The notes under the pieces: generated by a model
Told to the model about the DNA's origin: nothing
The model's database searches: none
What the model saw: the letters and a program-made list of their open reading frames with translations, nothing else
Part shown: one piece after another, positions 43,840 to 53,519 of the stretch
How positions within the stretch are numbered: the stretch's first letter is position 1
Layout of the letters: the number at the start of each line of letters is the position of its first letter
Program-made: the position numbers and the translations under genes
Origin: Sepiola atlantica
Lineage: Eukaryota; Mollusca; Cephalopoda; Sepiida; Sepiolidae
Direction: 5' to 3'
Assembly (NCBI GenBank): GCA_963556195.1
Contig: OY744517.1
Span: 153,046,382 to 153,110,381 of the forward strand
DNA length: 64,000 nt

Positions 43840-44640
43840 GATACTTGGTGATATTCCTTATGAACCATTTCAATCTTTTGTTCTATAATTAGTTTTATTA
43901 ACTTTGACTTAATAAATACACACACATAGATAGATAGACTATTAAAAATAAGATGGGGGAGAGTGAGAGTAATGGGCAAGAACTTAAGATAGCTGACTGA
44001 GCGAGTAAATTGTAAATTACTACTTATTATAACAATTAAAATGGAATTAAAAAAAACTATATAACTCAATCTCGAAACCAAGGGATAGTTTAACATGTAT
44101 TTTGTGTAATTACTATATATAGGGAAAACGCCTTAGGGGCTGTTGATTACCTCAGCCTTAATATAATAAATTCTTGGAGATGAAGAAAGCCATCTTAAAC
44201 TTAAGTATGATAAACCTGACTGACAGACAGGTTCTTATTTTAAATACGAGGATGCTCGTCCAACTGAGAAACTCGGGTGAAAAGAGGCATCTGTATAAGA
44301 GGGGGGGGGGGGGCACATCTTTAGTGTCAGATCCACCCTTTTTCTTTTACCATTTTCAAGAATGACAAAGTCCAGATTGTTATGTTCGAGAAGCTTAAAT
44401 TGGAATTTTATATGAACATTTTGACTGGTTGTCTAATGAAAATGACATTAGCTGACAAAAATAGAAGAGAGATTTCAGCATACTTATATCAAGTTTCTAT
44501 TTCATTCTAATAAAAGAGAATTTCGTAGATTTGGATTTTAGACTTTTTCTTTGCCATGTCTTTAATGAAAAAAACAATTTACTGACTTGATGAATTGATT
44601 AAAACCGAAAACGCCTGTTATTTATATTTATATATACTAG
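43840..44640. other. No gene seen; G13 run
   Basis: A G run at 44301-44313. The short frames at 43827-44096 (minus) and 44174-44365 (plus) are unrecognised; the second is built round the G run. Confidence 0.4.
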
Positions 44641-44647
44641 AAAAAAA

Positions 44648-44745
44648 AAGCGACTCGTTGGGTCATCCATTCAGCTAGTTAAATTGTTTAAATTAGGAAA
44701 AAGTGAATTTGTAAAGCCAGCTAAATATTTAAAAAAAAAAAAAAA
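44648..44745 (+). repeat. GTGACTCGTTGGGTCAC repeat, copy 2
   Basis: GCGACTCGTTGGGTCATCCA, then TTAAATTGTTTAAATTAGGA, AAAAGTGAATTTGTAAAGCC and AGCTAAATATTT. Together with copy 1 this defines a body of about 90 bp. Confidence 0.6.
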
Positions 44746-45027
44746 TCTCAAATCAGTCACTTTGTGCTCGCTATATCCCTCTCCTCTCTTTTTTCTGTCT
44801 TTCCCTCTCGGCTAAGGGTCAAATAGTATTATTATTTGTGAGTTATTCCCTTTTGTTTATAATGGACTATTCCAATCTTTTTATTCTTTCCTTTCTTTAT
44901 TACATTCGGCTGTTATTAACGATATAAAACAAGAGCCGGGGCGGGAGGGGGGGGGGGTACGCAACATACATTGAGAGAGGAAGAGGGTGATAAGCAGAAA
45001 CTTTGTAAGAGATATATCCTTATTGCT

Positions 45028-45150
45028 TGCTCCCCACGAAAGCAGAGATAGACACAAGGTCGGTTTTTAATGTAGGAAAAATCCAGCTCTCCAAAAATAG
45101 TCACTCTGGATCGAGAATAACTATAAAAATTGCTTCAGTCTTATTAAAGC
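45028..45150 (-). mobile_element. SINE 3' half, U2-headed subfamily 2
   Basis: On the minus strand: CAATTTTTATAGTTATTCTC, GATCCAGAGTGACTATTTTT, GGAGAGCTGGATTTTTCCTA, AAAAACCGACCTTGTGTCTA, TCTCTGCTTTCGTGGGGAGC. This is the shared 3' tail; the head is missing. G runs flank at 44947-44957 and 45228-45239. Confidence 0.7.
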
Positions 45151-45270
45151 AATTGAGCATTTTAATTATTTCTTCCTACACATTAAAATTATATATATTT
45201 ATATGAAACAGTGCTAAACCCGAGCGAGGGGGGGGGGGGCTTATATAGTCATCCACAGAGATTGTTTTGA

Positions 45271-45273
<3 letters not shown>

Positions 45274-45304
<31 letters not shown>
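45274..45304. repeat. (TA)n microsatellite
   Basis: TGTGTG followed by a TA run. Confidence 0.95.
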
Positions 45305-45526
45305 GGATCAAATATAAACCAAAGTGAAAACTTTTAGTAGATGGAACCTATTGTGAAGAGGATTAGCTCAATATACGAGATAGAGCAATTGTAGAGATAG
45401 AAGAAAAAAGAGTGATAAATATGCGACGATTGTCCAAATTTATTTCAAATTTCAATTGTTCAATGCAAGGTGTATTCAGTAATAAACTAGTGTTTATTAT
45501 TCTTACCTTAAAGATCGAAATCTTAT

Positions 45527-45557
<31 letters not shown>

Positions 45558-45560
45558 AAT
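45305..45560. other. No feature recognised
   Basis: AT-rich lead-in to the satellite below. Confidence 0.4.
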
Positions 45561-45566
45561 ATACAT

Positions 45567-46426
45567 TATAAATATACCACTTTAAGTGTATATACATATA
45601 TATATATATAAATATATACCACTTTAAGTGTATATACATTATATATATAAATATATACCACTTTAAGTGTATATACATTATATATATATATATATATACC
45701 ACTTTAAGTGTATATACATTATATATATATATATATATACCACTTTAAGTGTATATACATTATATATATATATATATATATATACCACTTTAAGTGTATA
45801 TACATTATATATATATATATATATATACCACTTTAAGTGTATATACATTATATATATATATATATATATATATACCACTTTAAGTGTATATACATTATAT
45901 ACCACTTTAAGTGTATATACATTATATACCACTTTAAGTGTATATACATTATATACCACTTTAAGTGTATATACATTATATATATATATATACCACTTTA
46001 AGTGTATATACATTATATATATATATACCACTTTAAGTGTATATACATTATATATATATATATACCACTTTAAGTGTATATACATTATATATATATATAC
46101 CACTTTAAGTGTATATACATTATATATATATATATACCACTTTAAGTGTATATACATTATATATATATATATATATCACTTTAAGTGTATATACATTATA
46201 TATATATATATATATATATATCACTTTAAGTGTATATACATTATATATATATATATATATCACTTTAAGTGTATATACATTATATATATATATATATATA
46301 TATCACTTTAAGTGTATATACATTATATATATATATATCACTTTAAGTGTATATACATTATATATATATATATCACTTTAAGTGTATATACATTATATAT
46401 ATATATATCACTTTAAGTGTATATAC

Positions 46427-46476
<50 letters not shown>

Positions 46477-46493
46477 ACTTTAAGTGTATATAC

Positions 46494-46527
<34 letters not shown>

Positions 46528-46560
46528 ACTTTAAGTGTATATACATTATATACATATATA
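45567..46560. repeat. CACTTTAAGTG satellite, 25 copies
   Basis: A constant core, (C/T)CACTTTAAGTGTATATACATTA, alternates with TA runs of variable length, so the period varies from 27 bp (compact units at 45901-45975) to about 68 bp. The core CACTT-T-AAGTG is an inverted repeat with one central base. Units 1-16 read TACCACTT, units 17-23 (46165-46420) TATCACTT, and the last two TACCACTT again, showing block-wise expansion. Long Tyr/Ile/Thr-rich open frames on both strands are artefacts. Confidence 0.97.
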
Positions 46561-46569
46561 TATAAATAA

Positions 46570-47700
46570 ACACTTGTGCGTACATTTTCATGACAAATGT
46601 TATTAAATAAGTATGTTTTGTTGAGACGTTTTAATTGAAAATTAAAGTCTCATAAAACAAATAAACTTATTTAACATTTGCCTTTAGAAGAATTGTCCAG
46701 AGTGCTTAATTACTGTAGCAAGAGGGTAATATTTTTTTTTTTTTTTTCTACAATCATAACCGGCCATAAAAAAACGTCGGTTTCACACACACACATATGT
46801 GTGTGTGTGTCTGTGTGTGTGTAAGAATAAACGACTGCTGTTTACATACTTACAATGTAAGCTATAAGTAAATTAAGTAAAATAGGTAAAGCATTTCCAA
46901 TGATTTTAAGACAAACTTTCATATAAAAAAGGAAAAGAATTTACTCCCTGAATTTGAGATGAGGTCATAGTTCTATGATAAGATGCGAGGAGGCAGTGTT
47001 TTATTCGAATAAAGCGATGCTAATTTATCCAATGTCTTCATTATTGGCACCAGGTCACCAAGACCTGCCATTCCAAGCCTGCGGCTTAAAAAAGAATGAA
47101 TATTTTATGCTAGCAATTAAAAGCATACACAACATATGTCTACCTTTTTAGCGTGCGACAAGATTTCTTTACAAATGGAGCTATTATTTATAATGAGTGT
47201 ATAGCCTCTGTCAAAAATGACAGAAAAAAAATATGCTTTGCTAGTGTTTGCACTAATATTCCTATAAAATAATGTCTCAGTGAAGTTTTTAAAAACAACA
47301 TATCAAATGGTATGGAAAGAAAGAAAAAACGTCTCATTATGGAAATAGAGTAAGGAATTTATTTCCGAATTCAATTTGGACGATGAAGGGGTTGGAAATG
47401 GTGTTGGACTTAAAAAATAAAAAATTATTTTATTTATTTTCTCCCTTCCTGTAAGCATGTGAAATGGTTTCGTCTGGAAGTTTGTTTTTTATCTGATGGG
47501 GCGTATAAATACATACATACAAATAAATACACATTGGTCTTTATCATAGAGTAGAGGATTGGATTTATGCATCCGTCACTGTTGTTTTGATGTTATTATT
47601 TGCATCCCATTAGATGAATTCATAAACTTTCCATAAACTTATTGAAACGGGAGGCGGAGGGGAGACTTTCTGTAACCAATATCTGCTGCTTTTTATTTAT
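46570..47700. other. No gene seen
   Basis: A CA/TG palindromic microsatellite lies at 46784-46822 (CACACACACATATGTGTGTG). 47040-47090 is GC-richer (ACCAAGACCTGCCATTCCAA) but unrecognised. Nothing else can be supported. Confidence 0.4.
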
Positions 47701-47704
47701 ACCC

Positions 47705-48585
47705 GACTAGCCGTACCGACCCTGCGATGCAATGAAGTCACTTAACTTTTAATTTTTATTTGTTTGCACATTTTAATACTTAAGGTAGATAACTCCTATC
47801 ATATTCTAGAACTTAAAATGAGTTATCCCCCTTGTTGATTTTTTTTTTTTTTTGAATGATTCAAAATATTTCATATTAGCAGTCGTCTGGATCAGACTAA
47901 CTAATTAAGTATGCTATTATATTGCCAACAACAAATTAAAATTCGAATAGGCTATATTGCCGGTCCCGGCAAAATAACGATTCCTGCGTTATTTTGCCGT
48001 GACCGGCAATATAACGATTCCTGCGTTATTTTGCCGGTTCATGTATATTTAACTAAATTGTAAACATACAGTGACGCCCGGCACAATAATGAGTCTTACG
48101 TTATTTTGCCGGCTCGTGTTTATTTAACTATAAATTCATCAACATTAATTCTATTATGAAAAGTAAGCAGATATTTCTTTAACCGACACAATAGGGCAGG
48201 TCGATTTTTTTTTTATTTCTTTAACCGACACAACTGATGATGAAAACAAATTGTTTTTAAATATTTGCCCTTATTTATTTAATTACCTTTTCTTTCGCAA
48301 GGCCATAACAATTAGGTTTTTAAAAAAAATGAACTGGCATAATAACGATCCCTTTACATTAGTAAATAATTATTGTGCCGGGCGTCACTGTATGTTTAAC
48401 AATTTAGTTAAATATACATGAACCGCCGACAAAATAACGCAGGAATCGTTATTTTGCCGGGACCGGCAATATAGCCTCTTCCAAAAAAATTAGCTGGTCA
48501 GAAGGAAAGTTTATTTGTCAGCTTAAATGCTATTTGGGCATGACTTTAAAAATCCGACAAGATAACTTTGTTAGATGCAGTGATG
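47705..48585. repeat. Dispersed repeat copy B, split by a foldback
   Basis: 47705-47948 (GACTAGCCGTACCGACCC, AGTTATCCCCCTTGTTGATT, TTAGCAGTCGTCTGGATCAG) and 48478-48585 (TTAGCTGGTCAGAAGGAAAG, CAGCTTAAATGCTATTTGGG) together align to 18836-19185. The intervening bases 47949-48477 are absent from that copy. Confidence 0.75.
47949..48477. mobile_element. 529-bp foldback transposon, non-autonomous
   Basis: The ends AGGCTATATTGCCGGTCCCG, GCAAAATAACGATTCCTGCG, TTATTTTG and their exact complement at 48430-48477 are perfectly paired for 48 bp. The arms continue, after a left-only extra unit (GACCGGCAATATAACGATTC and following, about 39 bp), through TTCATGTATATTTAACTAAA, TTGTAAACATACAGTGACGC and CCGGCACAATAAT, giving about 130 bp of inverted repeat. 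There is no open frame. GC-rich termini with AT-rich interior differ from the surroundings. No target duplication is obvious. Confidence 0.9.

Positions 48586-48587
<2 letters not shown>

Positions 48588-48626
<39 letters not shown>
48588..48626. repeat. (TA)n microsatellite
   Basis: Pure TA run at the end of copy B of the dispersed repeat. Confidence 0.95.
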
Positions 48627-48628
<2 letters not shown>

Positions 48629-48754
48629 AATCCAATCGTACCCATAACATGTGCTAACTTGAGAATAATTCATAGAGTTCAAAATAAAGTTTCATTAAAC
48701 TGAAACACTCCCAGACTACATAGTTTTTTTTGTTTCTTTATATGATTTTATATG

Positions 48755-48945
48755 CCTCCCAACAAGGGCAGAGTTAGATACAAGGTCGGTTTTTAATTTG
48801 ATAAAAATTGAGCTCCCCCAAAGGGACACTCTGGATTTGGACAAAAATTTAAATTACCTCAGTTTAGAAAAACTTCTCCACTAACTGAGGATAGAACAAT
48901 ACTACATGGATTCCAGCCCAAAGGCCAAAATTGTTCCGAAAAATA
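48755..48945 (-). mobile_element. U2-headed SINE, near full length
   Basis: On the minus strand the head is TTTTGGCCTTTGGGCTGGAA then TCCATGTAGTATTGTTCTAT, tracking the 5' end of U2 snRNA including GTAGTA. It is followed by CCTCAGTTAGTGGAGAAGTT, CTAAACTGAGGTAATTTAAA, TTTTTGTCCAAATCCAGAGT, GTCCCTTTGGGGGAGCTCAA and the tail CCGACCTTGTATCTAACTCT, GCCCTTGTTGGGAGGCA. Confidence 0.75.
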
Positions 48946-49011
48946 ATTTTAATCACAAATTTATTTGACGAATTTTAAAAAAATAACTACATGATTATAA
49001 TTCTGTTCACA

Positions 49012-49240
49012 TCAGTTCCCATAAGATCACCAAAGTTAAGTGATGTTGAGCCGGGTCAGTACTTCGATGAGTGACCATTTGGGAATACCAATTGCTGTAT
49101 GTAAAACCCGGACTATGTGACCTTACAAGCCAACTGCCAGCTACCAATCTGCAACTGGGTCGATAGTTGTGATCTGCGCTGTTTAGACACTTGCTGACGA
49201 TCACAGATTTCAGATAATCTTTTTCCAAACATAACAGGTT
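49012..49240 (+). mobile_element. 5S rRNA-derived element (copy 2)
   Basis: CATCAGTTCCCATAAGATCA, CCAAAGTTAAGTGATGTTGA, GCCGGGTCAGTACTTCGATG, AGTGACCATTTGGGAATACC, AATTGCTGTATG is 5S rRNA from about base 30 to the 3' end. A 3' body follows (GTGACCTTACAAGCCAACTG, CTGGGTCGATAGTTGTGATC) and the element ends in an A run at 49240. A 5S head, unrelated body and A-rich tail are what a 5S-headed SINE looks like. Control elements for Pol III are largely present. Confidence 0.8.
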
Positions 49241-49338
49241 AAAAAAAAAAAGTTTCAATTTTCTACCGGTGTGGAAACCCAGTTTTACACAAGGAATTCT
49301 TTTATCACTTTATACTTAAACTTTTAAAAGACTTTTTA

Positions 49339-49552
49339 CTTGGCCTTTTGGCTAGGAGAAACGTGTAGTAACTCCTGTTACTACACTTCATTTTTTTATC
49401 ATCGGTCAGTGAAGGAGAAATTCTTCTCCGCTGAGGCAATTTTTATTTTTGTCCTAATCAAGTGCCTCTTTTTTGGGAGCTGCATTTACACATTAAAAAC
49501 ATACCTTGTATCTAACTGCGCCCTCGTGGGGAGGCAAGTAAATAAGTACTTT
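49339..49552 (+). mobile_element. U2-headed SINE, subfamily 2, complete
   Basis: Head CTTGGCCTTTTGGCTAGGAG, AAACGTGTAGTAACTCCTGT, TACTACACTTC; body CATCGGTCAGTGAAGGAGAA, TTCTTCTCCGCTGAGGCAAT, TTTTATTTTTGTCC; then TTTTTTGGGAGCTGCATTTA, CACATTAAAAACATACCTTG, TATCTAACTGCGCCCTCGTG, GGGAGGCAAGTAAATAAGTA. About 214 bp. The first 30 bases follow U2 positions 7-37. The U2 branch-site pairing segment GTGTAGTA has gained a perfect complementary partner 4 bases downstream. Confidence 0.8.
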
Positions 49553-49554
49553 AT

Positions 49555-49780
49555 TTATTATGCCTCTTTGGCCATCACCCATTTTAACTATCTTTTCAAT
49601 TTAATTTACACTATTAATATTATAGAGAGATCAAATTATATTAAATATTTCGTCCAAAAATGTCCTCTTAATTCTTTTCACCACTATTTCTTAACTGATT
49701 TAATTCCATCTTAAAATGTTTTACACTATTAATCTAATTTTGCAACTTGTGGTAAAAATAGATTCGATGCATTTTGGAAT
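49555..49780. other. No feature recognised
   Basis: AT-rich. The plus-strand frame 49340-49714 starts inside the SINE and is not credible. Confidence 0.5.
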
Positions 49781-49784
49781 TTTT

Positions 49785-50110
49785 TTAGATGAGGATCGAT
49801 AATTTGTATTTGGATCATGCACCTGAAGAAGGTCGGAAGTTACATCGGCCGAAACGTTGTGAGAAGAACATCCAAATGACAGTGGCTAAGTAGTTAGCTA
49901 CACTGACTGGAAACCTGGGTGTGCCGAGTTAGAGCCCAGTTCGTTCCATAGAAACACTTTCATCAAACCCACACCTGACCTTGTGTCTTACCTCCTGGAG
50001 GGGAGGTAAATAAAATAAAATCCAAGATGAGAACAATAATCCAAATGATACGAATCCATTAGCTGTATTTATCCGGTGTTGATCGGATGGAGGGCTTAAA
50101 GGAAAATTAT
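49785..50110. mobile_element. Hammerhead-like element interrupted by a SINE
   Basis: 49785-49875 reads TAGATGAGGATCGATAATTT, GTATTTGGATCATGCACCTG, AAGAAGGTCGGAAGTTACAT, CGGCCGAAACGTTGTGAGAA, GAACATCCAA. CTGAAGA (49823-49829), a GGTCG...CGGCC stem and GAAAC (49851) form a hammerhead-like core. The element resumes at 50020 with ATCCAAGATGAGAACAATAA, the reverse of its own left end, as in 41005-41262. Confidence 0.65.
49876..50019 (+). mobile_element. Complete tRNA-headed SINE with target duplication
   Basis: The head carries AGTGGCTAAGTAGTTAGCTA (A box) and GTGCCGAGTTAGAGCCC (B box, one change from GAGTTCGAGCCC). After a short body the tail reads ACCTGACCTTGTGTCTTACC, TCCTGGAGGGGAGGTAAATA, AAATAAA, the same tail that ends U2-headed copies at 54265 and 49510. 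ATCCAA occurs at 49870-49875 and again at 50020-50025, and the uninterrupted relative at 41210 has ATCCAA once followed by GATGAGAAC. So this is a bounded, 144-bp insertion. Confidence 0.85.
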
Positions 50111-50119
50111 TCAAAATAC

Positions 50120-50445
50120 TGTCACGTTCACAATTGTTTTTCGTTTTTTTTTTTTTTTTTTAAAAAGAATTTTGAACATTTTTAGTTCTTCTGATTTCAA
50201 TTAATATTAAATATTAAAAATTAATAGTAAATAAAAATAATTCAATGCACATTTACCAAAGTTACATATAGGCGAGAATCACATTAATACAGAGATTAGC
50301 AAGATATGAAGATAAAAACAATTAATACAAACTTCAAGTGTTTATAGAAAATAAATAAATCCTATCTCACATGTGTAAAACACACAAATATTTGCATTAT
50401 CTTGTTGAGTTTGGTATGAACCCAGAATGCATGTCATAAAGATCC
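50120..50445. other. AT-rich DNA with AGGCGAGAA repeat piece
   Basis: A T run at 50142-50160, then ACCAAAGTTACATATAGGCG, AGAATCACATTAATAC at 50253, a reverse copy of the block at 43010. No gene. Confidence 0.5.
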
Positions 50446-50449
50446 CTAT

Positions 50450-50625
50450 TTACTTGCCTCCCCACAGGGGCAAGGCTAAACACAAAGTCGATATTTTTTA
50501 TTTGGGGGATATCCAGTAGCCCTAAAAGAGGCACTCTGGATGGGATAAAAATTAAAATTTCCCCCCAGTCAAGACCAGATACAGATAAAACACTTTGAGC
50601 CCAGTCTCAAAGTCCACGTCATTGA
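50450..50625 (-). mobile_element. SINE 3' half, U2-headed subfamily
   Basis: On the minus strand: GAGACTGGGCTCAAAGTG, TATCTGGTCTTGACTGGGGG, CCAGAGTGCCTCTTTTAGGG, CTACTGGATATCCCCCAAAT, CGACTTTGTGTTTAGCCTTG, CCCCTGTGGGGAGGCAAGTA. Shared body and tail; the head is unclear. Confidence 0.65.
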
Positions 50626-50629
50626 GATC

Positions 50630-51235
50630 AATTCCCATCGCATTTGATTGTGGTGTGAAAATTTGAACAGGATACTGTTTGTATTTTAATTTTTACGATA
50701 ATCCAAAAGTCCCTCAAAAATAATGGCTGAATGGACCAAGACCTGCACGTCTCCAACCAACATCGCCTCGAACAAACACCTGTTATCGTGAATAACTCTA
50801 GCAACAAATGACATGAATGGTAGAGACGTTCCAATTTAACTAATGATCAGGCGAATCATCCACCTTATATGGAGATCAAAATGACGAATCATTTGTAACC
50901 TGGAGATCAACAGTTCGAATCAGCTTCACTGCATCTCACTTTTTAATATTTAAAATTACGGTACATTACACCTCTTGCCGTTTGAAACTCATGTACAACA
51001 CAGGTGATTCTTTGTTTACTTTGGAGGGATTCCACTATTTTTAGGGTTACTCTATATTTTTATTTTCTGAAATATTTGATTTTGAAGTTCAGTTTTATCA
51101 GAAATTGCTTCTTTGACCGTTGTTATTGACCTAGATCAACTTTACATAGATCATGGCTCAGGGAATGTCACAAACTATTTCCATGCAAAGTTTTGTTGAC
51201 ATTTACAGGTTTATTGCAGTTAGAGAGGCAATTTA
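50630..51235. other. No gene; possible tRNA-like relic
   Basis: 50855-50940 contains GGAGATCAACAGTTCGAATC, a fair B box, but no convincing A box. The rest is unrecognised. Confidence 0.35.
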
Positions 51236-51244
51236 TTTATAAAC

Positions 51245-51320
51245 TCTAGTTGTATCTACCCGGAGTTGCTTGCGAGTCTTTACTTTTATTTTGTTCTGCT
51301 TTTTAACTATTATAGTTGCT
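51245..51320. repeat. CCCGGCGTTGCC-type motif copy
   Basis: TCTACCCGGAGTTGCTTGCG then AGTCTTTACTTTTATT; see 20398. Confidence 0.5.
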
Positions 51321-51489
51321 TTGTTTTTTTTATTATCAAATTATTTATTTTAAACAGAATTTTGAAAATTAAATTTTATTATTGTGGTATCATTTAGTCA
51401 TTACATTATTAACTGAAACAAACTTCTATAAAACTAACTAATTTTGTTTAAGTTAAGTTGTTTTAATCTACAAAATTAGATTGATCAAG

Positions 51490-53290
51490 CCAGGTTTCCA
51501 GATATACCATGAAGAAATAACCAAAATAATCAAATATTCAGAATAGCTAAAAAGATGGCCAAGACAAATATGGATATTAAGACGTGCATTCGAAATGACA
51601 ATGGCATGTTAGCAACAAATGAACAGGACAAGAGGTATGCTTGGAAATGCCATAATGAGAAATTGTTGAATACCGAGAAAAATCTCTAAGTTGCAGAATC
51701 AGTATCTGGTCCAGCTATAAGAATTGAGAGAGAAATGGTACAGGAAGCTGTAGTACGATGAAAAAGGATTAGGCTGGAGGACCCTACGGCATTGTTACAG
51801 AAATGTTGAACGCTGCAGGTGAAACAGGCATTGAAGGGATCACAGACTTGACAAATTAGATCATAAAAGATTATCCCCGAAAGACTGGGGACTTAGTAAA
51901 TTTTGTGAATTGTTAAAAGGACAAGCATTAAATAAAAGTAATTACAAAGTCTTATATGTGACGGATCAAGTCTTGAAAGTGATTGAGAGAATAATTGAGT
52001 AACAAATAATTCAGATAAGCAAAAATAAAATGCAGTTTGGTTTTATGTCTGGGTAAAGTACCACTGGTGCTATATTTATCCCGACACAAATGTAAGAGAA
52101 GTACCTGATAAGAAGAAGCTGTATATTACTTTTCTGGATCTGGATAAAGCTTTTGACAGAGTGCCAAGAGAAGTTTTACTGGTGGGCTTTGCGTAAACTA
52201 AGAGAAAATGAGTGGTTGGTGAAGGTTGTTCAAGCAATGTACAGAAGTCATGTTGGAATAAACATCACATTTACTGATAGCTTTAATGTTAAAATTGTAC
52301 ATCAGGGTTCTGTACAGAGTTTGTTGCTTTTCATTTGTGTCTTAAAAGCCTTGTTTAGGGAATTCCATATGTGTTGCCTGGAAGAGATGTTGTATGCTGA
52401 TGATGTAGTACTTGCCTGTGAAACACTATAAAATCCTACTTGTCAAGTTAGAGTTGGAGGAATGCTATAGAAATTAAAGGTTTGAGAGTGAATGTGACCA
52501 AGACCAAAGTGATTATAAGTGGCTGTAGTGTTGGAAAGCTCTCAGAAAAAGAAAAGCCCCCCCCCCGCCCACCCGCTTTGTTTGTGGAAAGGAAGTTGGG
52601 TGCAATTCAATTTTTTGTGGTATTTGTAAGCATTAGGTACACAAATACAGTAGAATTACTGACAGGTTCAGAGAGGATAACCAGTTTGTGTACAAAAAAC
52701 ATAAGATAATGGAGATGGATGAGAGCTCAGATGTGGAAAAAGTATATCTGGATGGCAAAGCTATTTAGGTTGTAGAGAAGTTTGGTGATACCAATGGAGC
52801 ACAGGGAGGAGCAGGTGCTAGTGTGATTGCGGGTGCTACTGTCGACCAAGGGAAGAGTCTATCAGGCATGTTTAAGCAGTGTGATCATATATGAAAGTGA
52901 AACCTGGTCAGTGAGGGTTTAAGGCATGTGTTGCATGGAAAAAAATGATATGAGAATGATATGATGGATGTGTAAGATAAGCTTAGATCTGATGAGCTCA
53001 GTGGAAGATTAAATCTGGACAGTATGGAGAGATGTGCACAGAATAGACTTTTGCCACATTGAAAGAATAGATGAGAGTTCTTGGGTTAGTAGATGTAGAA
53101 CAGTTAAAGTAGCAGGTTTAGTTAACAGAGGAAGACCAAAGAAAGGCATGGGAGGAAGTACTAAGAACGGACTTGAAAATAAGTGGGATAAATAAAGACC
53201 TGGCCAGAGACAGGTTAGTTTGTTAATCAATTTCTAAAAGTGGTCCAGTGCATGCCAGCATGTAAAAATGGACATTAAACCAAATATGAT
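51490..53290 (+). pseudogene. RTE/CFDP2-like LINE, longest copy, dead
   Basis: Reading through frameshifts, 51620-51790 gives NEQDKRYAWKCHNEKLLNTE then VSGPAIRIEREMVQEAV, the start of the reverse transcriptase region. 52020-52060 gives MQFGFMSG; 52131-52165 gives FLDLDKAFDRVPREV (motif A, catalytic Asp present). A one-base frameshift near 52165 moves the frame to the open stretch 52153-52431: YWWALRKLRENEWLVKVVQA, MYRSHVGINITFTDSFNVKI, VHQGSVQSLLLFICVLKAL (motif B) and MLYADDVVLACETL (motif C, YADD intact). 52600-52720 is the Cys-rich region, and 52830-53290 the C-terminus and 3' end (CAATTTCTAAAAGTGGTCCA, GTGCATGCCAGCATGTAAAA, ATGGACATTAAACCAAATAT). Stops and frameshifts prevent expression, and the endonuclease half upstream of 51500 is not seen. 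I assign RTE by resemblance to CFDP2-like proteins; a repeat-library match would settle it. Confidence 0.85.
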
Positions 53291-53379
53291 GAAAGTTCAA
53301 TAACAATAAAAACGAAGAATTTTCAAATATTAACTAATTTATTCTATAGAATAAGGAAATGAGAGAATTTATAATGATT

Positions 53380-53485
53380 TTTTGGATTATTTGGACTATG
53401 ATTCTCGTCTTGGTTGTTATATTCATTACAGTTTGGCCAATATAATCTCCGACCTACTACATTCATTGCAAGCCCATCAAGCCTG
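53380..53485 (-). repeat. Hammerhead-like family fragment
   Basis: GGACTATGATTCTCGTCTTG, GTTGTTATATTCATTACAGT, TTGGCCAATATAATCTCCGA, CCTACT parallels 41012-41080 (minus-strand core) but the GTTTCGGC element has changed to GTTTGGCC. Confidence 0.55.
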
Positions 53486-53519
53486 CATCAGTTTGCAGGT
53501 GGGACAGGATTCAAAATAA

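Noticed and set aside
45667..46591. Tyr/Ile-rich open frames as a gene
   Set aside because: Translations of TA runs and the CACTTTAAGTG core, open on both strands.
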